Assembly (NCBI GenBank): GCA_018267615.1
Contig: JAFDYD010000024.1
Location: 61,841 to 125,840 of the forward strand
Reading direction: 5' to 3'
From: Bacteroidota bacterium
GTDB taxonomy: Bacteria > Bacteroidota > Bacteroidia > Chitinophagales > Chitinophagaceae
Length of the DNA stretch: 64,000 nucleotides
In this document: positions 35,241 to 43,862 of the stretch, piece by piece
Position numbering within the stretch: the first letter of the stretch is position 1
Layout of the letters: each line of letters opens with the position of its first letter
Translations under genes and position numbers: made by a program
Notes under the pieces: model-generated
Seen by the model: only the letters and a program-made list of their open reading frames with translations
The model's database searches: none
Told to the model about the DNA's origin: nothing

Positions 35241-36485
35241 ATGGGACCGGCATTTAAAAAACTATATCAATGCACCGCATTATTATTAACGATCATGCGC
35301 GTTGCTTCCGCTCAGGATCTTCTTCACGACGATCCGAAATCGGGAAGAATATCTCCGAAGGAACTTGCAATTCCTGCATCTCCTGTGTTCGACTTAATGG
35401 GAGTCGTTCCTTCACAAGTTACCCGAACATCAGATATCAAAGATTTTAAAGTCGACTGGTCATTCAAATCATGGAAGCTGAATCCAAACCTGGCAATACA
35501 GGCTCAACCCGTGTGGGAATTATTTTATAACCGAAAAGAAGTTACAAAATATCAACAGGCTTCATCATTCATGCGGCGCTTGTCATCTCTTGATATTTCT
35601 GTCGGAACAGTGCAGAATGAGGATAACGACAGAAGAATAGGTTTCGCTGCAAAGATTAATCTATTTAATAATAGAGATCCTCTTCTTCAAAAAGAATTGT
35701 ACCAGGATGTATTGGTAAAATTCCGTAAAGAGAAATCCGATCTCGAATCTCAATTGAAAGAACTCGAAAACAAACTGGATACCACGCAGAATATTTTGTT
35801 GAAGCCTGATTTGCGCAGCCAGATCAGATCTACCGAAGAACAGCTTGCATCAATAGGCACAAGACGTATGGATGAAATCAATCGCCGCGCAAAAATTTTT
35901 GTGGAAGAAAACTGGAATGCTTCTTCACTTGATTTTGCAATGGGAAGAATATACACATATGGAACCGATAGTGCAGGATCATTGACTTCCCTTCGACTAA
36001 ATCGAAATACAGGTTGGGGTATGTGGCTCAACGGATCTTTTGGTATTGGAAAAAAAATATTGGTGTCCGGACTTTTTCGCACCACCTGGTATGAAGAACA
36101 ATTAAACTTTTTAGTGCAGGATAAGATAACCGGCGAGCAATCAACTCAACAAGCAGTTGCTGAAAATAATCTTTATTCTGCGGGTATTAATATCCGTTAT
36201 GGAGGAGCGATATATAATTTCTTTGTTGAGCTCTTGTATGAAAAGAAGGGATTAAAAACACCCGTTCAAGCATTGGAAAAAACTTTTACGGTTCCGGATA
36301 GTCAGCAAATAGTTGCTTCTTCTGTCAAGTGGAATGTTGTGGAACCAAATACTTTGAATTTCGGTGGCGACTGGCGGGTAAACCGCAACCTGATTTTGAA
36401 TTATGGAATGCGTTGCGTTTTCGACAGCCACTGGAAATTTAGAACGTTCACTCCTGTAGTCTCTATTTCGTGTATGATGCGTTAA
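35241..36485 (+). CDS. Exported protein with coiled coil and outer-membrane-like strands, unknown
   Basis: 414 aa, not recognised. Signal peptide (LYQCTALLLTIMRVASAQ). A beta-rich first part (WSFKSWKLNPNLAIQAQPVW), a charged coiled coil in the middle (~150-210; LESQLKELENKLDT, IRSTEEQLASIG), then amphipathic strands (GWGMWLNGSFGIGKKILVSG, GGAIYNFFVELLYEKKG, NYGMRCVFDSHWKF) suggesting an outer-membrane barrel with a coiled-coil insert. First of three exported genes, divergent from the sensor kinase; 32 nt separate it from the next gene. Confidence 0.75.
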   Translation: MGPAFKKLYQCTALLLTIMRVASAQDLLHDDPKSGRISPKELAIPASPVFDLMGVVPSQVTRTSDIKDFKVDWSFKSWKLNPNLAIQAQPVWELFYNRKEVTKYQQASSFMRRLSSLDISVGTVQNEDNDRRIGFAAKINLFNNRDPLLQKELYQDVLVKFRKEKSDLESQLKELENKLDTTQNILLKPDLRSQIRSTEEQLASIGTRRMDEINRRAKIFVEENWNASSLDFAMGRIYTYGTDSAGSLTSLRLNRNTGWGMWLNGSFGIGKKILVSGLFRTTWYEEQLNFLVQDKITGEQSTQQAVAENNLYSAGINIRYGGAIYNFFVELLYEKKGLKTPVQALEKTFTVPDSQQIVASSVKWNVVEPNTLNFGGDWRVNRNLILNYGMRCVFDSHWKFRTFTPVVSISCMMR

Positions 36486-36517
36486 TCAATATTTCTTCAT
36501 TCAATCAAAATTTTATT

Positions 36518-37933
36518 ATGAAAAAAAATCAATTCGTTAGGCACGGCATGCTGGTCATGCTTGCAGCTGGAATTTCGCCGGCAATTTGGGCACAGACAAA
36601 ACAAATTGCGAAAACTGATTTCGTTGTCCTCAAAACAGGAACAGTCGCTTTCAAACCTTACACCGCCAAGGATTTTAATTCCGATCCTAAGAAAACAGAA
36701 AATGATTTAATAACCTTGCCAAATAAAAAGCAGATCAAACTTTCCGATTATCTGAATATGATCAACACAGTTGAAAAAAATCTCGCAGATATCGGTTATG
36801 ATGCAAAACAGATAAAAGGCACAACGCTGGTTGCGCAATACAAACCAAAATTGGCGGTTGCTCTCCCTGCTCAATTAACGACAGATAAATTGCAGCCCTT
36901 GTCGACAGCTACCGTACAACAAAGATTTACCACTGCGAGCATCAATAACAGCCTCATCATACCAACGAGGAATGTCTTGATAAAACAATTAAAAATCGCC
37001 CAGGTGGTCAATCGCAATGAAACGCCGGACCCATATAGTTTTACGGTTGGCGATTATAATGTCAAATTCGCGCCGTCATTTACGATGACAGGAAATACAG
37101 ATGTTATCAATTTCTCAAATGATAATCAGCGAAACAAAGACACGCTGACAGCATTTGTGAAAAATAAAAATAACACGTATTCACTCGGGCTTAATATTGA
37201 TCTTAGTACCAACATACCTGTACTCGGAAATGTGACGGTGTATAGTTTGCAATCGGATTTTCAGGCGAGATCCAGTAAAGACTCTTCTCATCACAGCACT
37301 GTAAAATTAAAAGTGTTGGAGCAGGTGCTCATATTGGAAAACAAAAAGATCACAACCGATAATTATTCGTTCACACAGCAAAGAAGTTATAATCTCAACA
37401 AATTGATTGGCACTGCTGATATTTTCATGTACGGACTCAACCTTGTTTCTCCGGTGAATTTTTATATGACAGGAACAGTCGGTGGAAGTTTTGACGTGGA
37501 TATTTCACGCACCGGTATTACCGGCCAAATGGGACCAACAATAGGACAATCTATTATATTGGAATCGTCGGTACTCGATGCTATCGGAGCAGGTGCACTT
37601 CAAAATAATGCGTTGGATGCAGGCGTTGGCGGAGAATTGAAATTAATTCAAGGCACGCTCAACTTTGCAGGCTCGACTGGAATTACAGCAGTCAACAAAA
37701 AAATTCAACTGTTGAACGATGTATATACTTCATTCGATCTGGCTTTGCTGCAGGGAAGATTATATACATATGTAAGCTATCCCGCTTATTTATGTAACAG
37801 TATTTTTTCAGCAGCGGATCCTAATTGTTGGGGTATAAGAAGGATTGAAAATAATCTGTTCTCGACCAGCGCTGCTACTCAATTTCAATTGACACTTGCT
37901 GACGACAATCAAAATGTTGATTTGAATTGGTAA
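36518..37933 (+). CDS. Exported beta-rich protein, unknown
   Basis: Started at the ATG at 36518, which gives a signal peptide (MLVMLAAGISPAIWAQ); the frame is open further upstream into the previous gene's end. 471 aa, rich in Thr, Asn and alternating strands (for example YSLGLNIDLSTNIPVLGNVT, FYMTGTVGGSFDVDIS), so secreted or outer-membrane associated. Two cysteines near the end (YLCNSIFSAADPNCWG) could form a disulfide. No recognised domain. Probably co-transcribed with the preceding gene. Confidence 0.75.
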   Translation: MKKNQFVRHGMLVMLAAGISPAIWAQTKQIAKTDFVVLKTGTVAFKPYTAKDFNSDPKKTENDLITLPNKKQIKLSDYLNMINTVEKNLADIGYDAKQIKGTTLVAQYKPKLAVALPAQLTTDKLQPLSTATVQQRFTTASINNSLIIPTRNVLIKQLKIAQVVNRNETPDPYSFTVGDYNVKFAPSFTMTGNTDVINFSNDNQRNKDTLTAFVKNKNNTYSLGLNIDLSTNIPVLGNVTVYSLQSDFQARSSKDSSHHSTVKLKVLEQVLILENKKITTDNYSFTQQRSYNLNKLIGTADIFMYGLNLVSPVNFYMTGTVGGSFDVDISRTGITGQMGPTIGQSIILESSVLDAIGAGALQNNALDAGVGGELKLIQGTLNFAGSTGITAVNKKIQLLNDVYTSFDLALLQGRLYTYVSYPAYLCNSIFSAADPNCWGIRRIENNLFSTSAATQFQLTLADDNQNVDLNW

Positions 37934-37974
37934 TAAAAAAGTAGATGTATGTTTTAGGTAATGGCTCCGTTTGA

Positions 37975-38083
37975 GTCGATTGGTCGGGAAGTCGATACGT
38001 TGATTGCACAAAATGATGAGCGTAATTGTAAATAAAATCTCGGCTTCCTGCTGACTGACGTATCAATTTTTCGACCAATCGAC
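37975..38083. repeat. Inverted repeat, GTCGATA word family
   Basis: Arms 37975-37999 and 38059-38083 pair imperfectly over 25 bp (GTCGATTGGTCG outer part perfect). It fills the gap between the second and third exported genes. The word is shared with repeats at 46381-46481 and 60141-60206. Confidence 0.75.
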
Positions 38084-38130
38084 ACGAACGAACCAATAAA
38101 AAATCTTACCTGTTTTTCAATCTTACAGTC

Positions 38131-39912
38131 ATGCTCCGAAATTTTATTTTTATAGTTATTCTGTTCGCATGGGATCTCAATGCGGTCAACGCGCAAGATG
38201 TAGCGTATTTTGCAACATATAGCGAGGATGTATATGCAAACTACAATATATTGAGTGTGTCAAAGAATGAATCTTTCAAACACTACAATACAATTTTCTT
38301 TACGCGGGTTGCTATTTCTTTTTTAGATAGAAATCATATCGCGATCAAATTTGTTAATACGGATAGCACATCTAATGCCGTGGCCGGTTCTTATTATGGC
38401 GTGATGCTGACACTTGACAAACAAAAAAAAATCGACAGCCTGTTTTTTGACACAACAGTAACGAGAGAGCAGGAGATTCGCGCTAAACTCATCCTATCAG
38501 CCATCCAATATTTGAATTATCGAGATATAGCAGTCAATAAAAAAAGCGAAGAAGAATTTATTGATGGTAAATACAACTCGCGTTATTTCTTCGAAAAAAA
38601 TAATAAGAATGCGACAGGTAATTCGAAGTTCGTAAAGATTAAGAAAGAAATATCTACTGCTGAGACAGATAATAGTCTTACGCAAAAAATAATTGTCGAC
38701 GCGTTTTTGGCGACTTATCGATTCAGCAAGTCAACTGGTTTCCTGAATCAGCTTCAAATCTCCTCAAAAAAACATCAGAAGATTCAGAATAAGATCATCG
38801 CTTTTATAAAATCTAAATTCGATCTAAAACTGGCCAATGCAGATACGATAAACGATAACAAACAAATGGTGTCGTTCGGTAATAGAAAAGTTGTGGGCAC
38901 AAGAATTTTTAATCCGATCGATATTTTTTTGCGAAGTAAATTGATCAGCCAAAGAATCATTCAAAATGATAACCTGGACAGTTTGAAAGAGAAATTATCG
39001 AAGACGTCCAATATGTCCTTCGAGCAGCGGGTCCATCTATCCTCCCAATTTAGAGCATGGATATTTTTGCATCCGGATAAAAATAACGACATAAAGACTT
39101 TGTTGGAATCATTTGTTGGTAGCAGTGATGAATATAATTTATTGATCGATGCAATTGTTAACACCTATTCAGCAGATGCTCAGGATATGTTTGCAAAAAT
39201 TATCGAGCAGAATAAGACATCCGAAGAAATGATGCGACTATTAATTCCAAAAGCATCGGGTGTCGCATTGCCTACAGATCTTCTATTAAGAACATTGCTT
39301 GCATTAAAAATAAATTCGGATAATAATGAGATAGCATCTATGAGCGGTCTTGGTTTGTCAAACCTGCTCCACTCCATTTCAAAAGATCATTCTTTTTTAT
39401 ATGATAGCATTGCAAGGGTCCTGTATGCTTATTATACCGCGCATAATAAAACCAATGAAAATATTATTCAGTTTTTACTTGAAGCAGGTAATAGTGGAGA
39501 TGAAGTATATCTAAAAAATATTTCAGCTTTTATCCATAACGACAATGGTGAAATCAGGAAAGAGTCTTTGTATGCATTGAGATTTATGCGTTCAACAAAA
39601 GCAGACAGTTTACTGGTGACGGAGTTATCAAAAAAGCCTGATAGTGCAAGCACCTCTTGGTTATATGTTGCCATTAAAAATCGGGTTCCCTCTGCATATC
39701 TGCAGAAATCTTTGGTTACCTATATAAGATCTAATGTAAAAACAAATCCGAAAGCTTGTGAACTATTCATAGAATATCTCAACGGTTATATTGATGAAGT
39801 ACCAACGATCAGAAAAACGCTTCTGTCGTTAAAATCGATTCCGCAATTAAAGGATAGAATTACTGAAATGATTTCAGTTTATGATAATGCGTTCGCTATT
39901 TTTAAAGATTGA
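38131..39912 (+). CDS. Exported protein with HEAT-like C-terminal half, unknown
   Basis: 593 aa. Signal peptide (FIFIVILFAWDLNAVNAQ). The N-terminal ~130 residues are strand-rich; from ~290 helical repeats resembling HEAT units appear (for example EIRKESLYALRFMRSTKADS, YLKNISAFIHNDNGEIRKES). I do not recognise a family. Third of the exported cluster, after an inverted repeat. Ends 25 nt from the convergent terC-like gene without a clear terminator. Confidence 0.75.
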   Translation: MLRNFIFIVILFAWDLNAVNAQDVAYFATYSEDVYANYNILSVSKNESFKHYNTIFFTRVAISFLDRNHIAIKFVNTDSTSNAVAGSYYGVMLTLDKQKKIDSLFFDTTVTREQEIRAKLILSAIQYLNYRDIAVNKKSEEEFIDGKYNSRYFFEKNNKNATGNSKFVKIKKEISTAETDNSLTQKIIVDAFLATYRFSKSTGFLNQLQISSKKHQKIQNKIIAFIKSKFDLKLANADTINDNKQMVSFGNRKVVGTRIFNPIDIFLRSKLISQRIIQNDNLDSLKEKLSKTSNMSFEQRVHLSSQFRAWIFLHPDKNNDIKTLLESFVGSSDEYNLLIDAIVNTYSADAQDMFAKIIEQNKTSEEMMRLLIPKASGVALPTDLLLRTLLALKINSDNNEIASMSGLGLSNLLHSISKDHSFLYDSIARVLYAYYTAHNKTNENIIQFLLEAGNSGDEVYLKNISAFIHNDNGEIRKESLYALRFMRSTKADSLLVTELSKKPDSASTSWLYVAIKNRVPSAYLQKSLVTYIRSNVKTNPKACELFIEYLNGYIDEVPTIRKTLLSLKSIPQLKDRITEMISVYDNAFAIFKD

Positions 39913-39937
39913 ATGGTGCAGGAAGTTTTGCCATAAG

Positions 39938-40717
39938 TTATTTTTCTTTCGATTGAGTTTCTTCCAACATCGGTTCTTTCAATTCGACGGGTTGGCGTTT
40001 CTTTTCTTTCTTTCTCATCCATAAGTTCAGCAATTCAACACCAAAAGAAAAAGCCATGGCAAAATAAATATAACCTTTATCGATATGCGTATGATGCAGC
40101 GGTTCCAATCCTTCAAAAAATAAACTGAATCCGATCATTAATAAGAATGCCAGCGCAAGCATTTTCAGCGTGGGATGCTTATGAATGAACACAGAAATTT
40201 TTTGTGCAAAAAAGAACATGATGAACATGGCAATGATAACCGCAACAATCATTACCGGAACTTTTCGGGCAAGTCCCACGGCAGTGATGATACTGTCAAA
40301 AGAAAAAACCATGTCGATGATAATGATCTGTGTGATCGCAGAAGCAAACGAAGTGCTCTTCTTCAATTTCCCTTCATCATCTCCTTCAAGTTTTCCGTGA
40401 ATTTCTTTTACAGTTTTATATAGCAGGAATAATCCACCGACAAGAAGGATCAGGTTGCGGATATTAAAACCATATCCAAATACGGTAAAAAGATTTTTGT
40501 TCCCATTATTTACCAACCACCCAATTAGAAGAAGGAGTAGGGATCGCACTAAAATACCCGCGATCATCCAAATTTTTCTCGCGCTCGATTGCTGCTTTTT
40601 ATTCAAACCACTCATCAGTATGGACACGAATATCACGTTGTCAATGCCGAGCACAACTTCCAGGATAGTGAGCGTTACTAAACTTATCAGCGAATCAACG
40701 GTGAAAAGAGATTCCAT
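39938..40717 (-). CDS. TerC-family integral membrane protein
   Basis: 259 aa, ~7 membrane segments. The family's conserved acidic motifs are present: LEVVLGIDNVIFVSILM (~20) and VFSFDSIITAVGLARKVP (~140). TerC/Alx-type proteins are linked to metal (Mn) export and membrane stress; the exact role here is not given by context. A charged cytoplasmic C-terminus follows (RKKEKKRQPVELKEPM). Confidence 0.88.
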   Translation of the reverse strand: MESLFTVDSLISLVTLTILEVVLGIDNVIFVSILMSGLNKKQQSSARKIWMIAGILVRSLLLLLIGWLVNNGNKNLFTVFGYGFNIRNLILLVGGLFLLYKTVKEIHGKLEGDDEGKLKKSTSFASAITQIIIIDMVFSFDSIITAVGLARKVPVMIVAVIIAMFIMFFFAQKISVFIHKHPTLKMLALAFLLMIGFSLFFEGLEPLHHTHIDKGYIYFAMAFSFGVELLNLWMRKKEKKRQPVELKEPMLEETQSKEK

Positions 40718-40736
40718 AATTTTTAATTCGAGAAAT

Positions 40737-40744
40737 CAAAAATA
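40737..40744 (-). promoter_or_regulatory. -7 promoter element for the TerC-family gene
   Basis: Minus strand TATTTTTG (TAnnTTTG), ~20 nt upstream of the ATG; no clear -33 box. Confidence 0.5.
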
Positions 40745-40767
40745 ACATTTCAATAATTTTCCGCTTA

Positions 40768-41844
40768 TTAATTTGTTTTTCCTGAAATTCCTTTTAGTAT
40801 TTTTTTTGAAATTGAAGGACCTTCATAAATAAATCCGGTCCATACCTGTACCAGCGAGGCGCCGGCGGCTAATTTTTCCGCTGCATCGCTTGCCGTGAAA
40901 ATTCCACCTGAGGCAATAATCGGAATCGATGGTGCTTTTTGATGAATGTATCGAACAATGCTGGTAGATTTTTCTTTGACTGGCAAACCACTCAGTCCAC
41001 CTGCACCAATCGATGAGATTTCCCCAGTTGAAGTGAGAAGATTTTCACGGCTGATGGTTGTGTTGGTTGCTACCAGGCCGTCGAGTTTAATTTCCAGTGC
41101 CAGGTCAATGATATCGTCTACCTGATTCCGGTTAAGATCCGGTGCAATTTTTAATAATAATGGTTTTAAAATTTTGCCGGTTTCCACGAATTTTTGCTGA
41201 TTGAGCTTTTGTAAATGGGTAAGAATTTTTTTCAGTGCTTCTTTTTCCTGCAACGCACGCAAGTCAGGTGTATTTGGAGAACTCACGTTCACAACAAAAT
41301 AATCTACGCAATCAAACAATTCTTCAAAACATTTTTCATAATCCTTCCAAGCATCTTCGTTGGGGGTGTTTTTATTTTTGCCAATATTTCCCCCGATAAT
41401 CAGCGTGGTGGTTTGCGGATTGGACGCCGGATGTTTGCTTCTCCATTTTCTCAATCTCTCAGCAACAACTTTCACTCCATCATTATTAAATCCCATGCGA
41501 TTGATCAGTGCTCTATCCATCGGCAACCTGAAAAGTCTTGGCTTATCATTACCAGGTTGAGCAATTGGCGTGACAGTCCCGATTTCAATAAATCCGAATC
41601 CCAGTGCATCCAGTTCCGATAGATATCTTGCATTCTTATCAAATCCGGCTCCAAGTCCCACAAAATTTTTGAAAGTTAAATTGAAGAACCGTCTTTCATA
41701 ACGTTTATCATTAACTGAAAAAGCAGATATGATTATTTTTTTTATAAACCCGATTTTGCAAAACAGTTTCAACGAATTCATTGAAAAATAATGGACAGAC
41801 TCGGCAGGAAATAAAAACAGAATGTTTCGAAGCAGGTTGTACAT
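40768..41844 (-). CDS. pyrD: Dihydroorotate dehydrogenase (quinone, class 2)
   Basis: 358 aa. FMN-dependent TIM barrel with an N-terminal membrane-associating helix (MYNLLRNILFLFPAESVHYF). Visible: VGLGAGFDKNARYL, IEIGTVTPIAQPGN, NRMGFNNDGV, the catalytic loop VNVSSPNTPDLR, and the flavin phosphate region GGIFTASDAAEKLAAGAS. It oxidises dihydroorotate to orotate with quinone for pyrimidine synthesis. It is divergent from a thiolase gene across a 324-nt gap with a long hairpin. Confidence 0.95.
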   Translation of the reverse strand: MYNLLRNILFLFPAESVHYFSMNSLKLFCKIGFIKKIIISAFSVNDKRYERRFFNLTFKNFVGLGAGFDKNARYLSELDALGFGFIEIGTVTPIAQPGNDKPRLFRLPMDRALINRMGFNNDGVKVVAERLRKWRSKHPASNPQTTTLIIGGNIGKNKNTPNEDAWKDYEKCFEELFDCVDYFVVNVSSPNTPDLRALQEKEALKKILTHLQKLNQQKFVETGKILKPLLLKIAPDLNRNQVDDIIDLALEIKLDGLVATNTTISRENLLTSTGEISSIGAGGLSGLPVKEKSTSIVRYIHQKAPSIPIIASGGIFTASDAAEKLAAGASLVQVWTGFIYEGPSISKKILKGISGKTN

Positions 41845-41918
41845 AATGCGCTGCGAAGATACAAGTAGTTTGACAGATGGTAGGGGTCAAATTGAAAACT
41901 AATTCGCTTCTTCGGACG

Positions 41919-42008
41919 ATATTTCGCGCAGAGCACACAGAGAAAAGGAGTGCGCAGAGATAGGTTACTCTGCGCACTCCTTTTCTCTGTGTGCTCTGCG
42001 CGAAATAT
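41919..42008. repeat. Perfect 41-bp inverted repeat, CGCAGAG words
   Basis: Arms 41919-41959 and 41968-42008 are fully complementary with an 8-nt loop. Words of ~8 nt occur within the arm (gcgcagag, cacacaga, gaaaagga). It lies in the 324-nt gap between the divergent pyrD and thiolase genes, so it cannot be a terminator of either. The flanks pair partially (TTGAAAA / TTTTCAA). Confidence 0.95.
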
Positions 42009-42102
42009 TTCTGAATTTTCAAACTGAACGCCTACAGGCAGATGTTTTTTGCGATAATTCAGGTGTTTTTTTAACTTTGATGTTGAAAGTTGCATAGACA
42101 AC

Positions 42103-42133
42103 TTTGTAAATGAACTGGCGGAATTTATATTTA
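42103..42133 (+). promoter_or_regulatory. Promoter for the thiolase gene at 42169
   Basis: TTTG at 42103-42106, 19 nt, then TATATTTA (one mismatch to TAnnTTTG). Leader ~30 nt. Confidence 0.6.
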
Positions 42134-42168
42134 GTATTTCGGCCTTCAAGAATAACAAAAAAATTTTT

Positions 42169-43347
42169 ATGCAAGAAGCGTATATCGTAGCCGGTTATCG
42201 TACTGCTGTTGGAAAATCAAAAAGAGGCGGACTTCGTTTTTATCGCCCGGATGATTTAGCCATAGATGTTATAAAAAGTTTGCTCGCGTCGGTGCCACAA
42301 TTGGATCCGAAGCAAGTAGATGATGTTATTGTCGGTAATGCTGTGCCTGAAGCAGAGCAGGGATTGCAGGTGGGTCGGATTATCGCAGCGAGAGCCGTCG
42401 GTATTCATGCACCGGGTGTAACGGTAAATCGTTATTGTGCCAGTGGACTTGAAACGATTGCTATTGCTACTGCAAAAATTCGCTCCAGGCAAGCTGAATG
42501 CATCATCGCTGGCGGAACAGAAAGTATGAGCATGGTTCCTACAGCAGGATGGAAAGTTGTGCCGGCATATTCTATTGCTGCTGAAGAGCCGGATTATTAT
42601 TTGAGTATGGGATTGACTGCAGAAGCAGTTGCCAAAGAATATAATGTCAACAGAGAAGATCAGGATCTTTTTTCTTACAACTCACATCAGAAAGCGTTGA
42701 ACGCAATTAAAAATGGATATTTCAAAAACGGAATTCTTCCGATGAATGTGGAAGAAGTTTATCTTGATAATAAAGGAAAAAAACAAAAAAGAAATTTTGT
42801 AGTTGATACTGATGAAGGACCCAGGGCAGATACTTCTCTCGAAGCATTGGCAAAATTAAAACCTGTTTTTGCCGCTGGTGGTTCCGTAACTGCAGGCAAT
42901 TCTTCTCAAACAAGCGATGGCGCAGCGTTTGTAATTGTGATGAGTGAGCAAATGGTGAATAAGCTCGGATTAAAACCAATCGCTCGGCTTGTTGCTTGTG
43001 CGAGTGCAGGTGTGCATCCGCGTATCATGGGAATTGGTCCTGTTGAAGCCGTTCCAAAAGCATTGAAGCAAGCGAATATGAGTCTCGGCCAAATTGATTT
43101 GGTTGAATTGAATGAAGCATTTGCATCACAGTCAATCGCTGTTATCAGGAAGCTCGAAATGAATCCCGATATTGTAAATATTAATGGCGGTGCCATCGCG
43201 CTTGGACATCCGTTGGGATGTACAGGTTGCAAACTCACCATCCAAATCACGCACGATATGAAAAGGCTGAACAAAAAATATGGGATCGTTACTGCTTGCG
43301 TTGGAGGTGGACAAGGAATTGCTGGTATTATTGAAAATATCAATTAA
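42169..43347 (+). CDS. Thiolase (acetyl-CoA acyltransferase)
   Basis: 392 aa. Acylation cysteine C90 in NRYCASGLETIA, then ELNEAFASQSIAV, NGGAIALGHPLGCTG (catalytic His) and CVGGGQGIAGI with the second Cys. The sequence suits either acetyl-CoA acetyltransferase or 3-ketoacyl-CoA thiolase (FadA-like); I cannot separate them. No fadB-like gene adjoins it. A second, different thiolase is at 55473. Confidence 0.92.
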   Translation: MQEAYIVAGYRTAVGKSKRGGLRFYRPDDLAIDVIKSLLASVPQLDPKQVDDVIVGNAVPEAEQGLQVGRIIAARAVGIHAPGVTVNRYCASGLETIAIATAKIRSRQAECIIAGGTESMSMVPTAGWKVVPAYSIAAEEPDYYLSMGLTAEAVAKEYNVNREDQDLFSYNSHQKALNAIKNGYFKNGILPMNVEEVYLDNKGKKQKRNFVVDTDEGPRADTSLEALAKLKPVFAAGGSVTAGNSSQTSDGAAFVIVMSEQMVNKLGLKPIARLVACASAGVHPRIMGIGPVEAVPKALKQANMSLGQIDLVELNEAFASQSIAVIRKLEMNPDIVNINGGAIALGHPLGCTGCKLTIQITHDMKRLNKKYGIVTACVGGGQGIAGIIENIN

Positions 43348-43382
43348 TTATATTGACGTTTTGATAACAATTAAATAAAAAC

Positions 43383-43418
43383 TTTTTGCCCGGATCAAAT
43401 CGCGAAGGTTTATATTTG
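43383..43418 (+). promoter_or_regulatory. Promoter for the small exported protein / TonB receptor pair
   Basis: TTTG at 43385-43388, 22 nt, then TATATTTG at 43411-43418. This places transcription start near 43425 and so excludes the TTG at 43386 as a translation start for the next gene. Confidence 0.65.
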
Positions 43419-43436
43419 CAACATTGTAACAAAAAT

Positions 43437-43775
43437 TTGTCGGGCAACAATATCATACGAAGAATATCAGCAGGTTTTCTGCTTCTACTGTTCGTGCTAT
43501 GCGTCACTCCCAAAAAGACTTTGCATGATTTAATTGCCAATCACCAAGATTCACCATTTGCATCCAACACATCGGCACAGCAACTGAGCAGTAATTCGGG
43601 ATTTCGTTGTAATTGTGATGATCTTGTCGTTGAATCTCCTTTCGTGAGTGATTTTATCCCGATCGAAGTTGCTCCAGCGGCGGCTCATACAATACATACC
43701 GTTCTTTACGCTGAAAATTTTAAGTTCTTTCATCATTTTTATTTTGAGTTACGCGGACCTCCTTCTATCTCCTAA
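43437..43775 (+). CDS. Small exported protein preceding the TonB receptor
   Basis: Start chosen at TTG 43437 (MSGNNIIRRI...), because the promoter ends at 43418; an earlier in-frame TTG would be untranscribed. 112 aa with a hydrophobic N-terminal segment (ISAGFLLLLFVLCVTPKK). A central CNCDDLVVESPF motif and the end HHFYFELRGPPSIS look conserved. Cys and His (HDLIANHQD, HHFYF) could bind metal, but this is inference. It lies ~90 nt upstream of the receptor and is probably co-transcribed. TTG as start codon remains uncertain. Confidence 0.65.
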   Translation: MSGNNIIRRISAGFLLLLFVLCVTPKKTLHDLIANHQDSPFASNTSAQQLSSNSGFRCNCDDLVVESPFVSDFIPIEVAPAAAHTIHTVLYAENFKFFHHFYFELRGPPSIS

Positions 43776-43862
43776 CGAGGTTTCTGAAAAGATCGCTTGT
43801 TATTATTCTTTCCGGCTTTACTAACGTCACAGGTTAAACGAAACAAACGATCAATACTTGAA

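Noticed and set aside
43386..43436. TTG at 43386 as start of the small exported protein
   Set aside because: It lies inside the promoter's -33 box and would not be transcribed.
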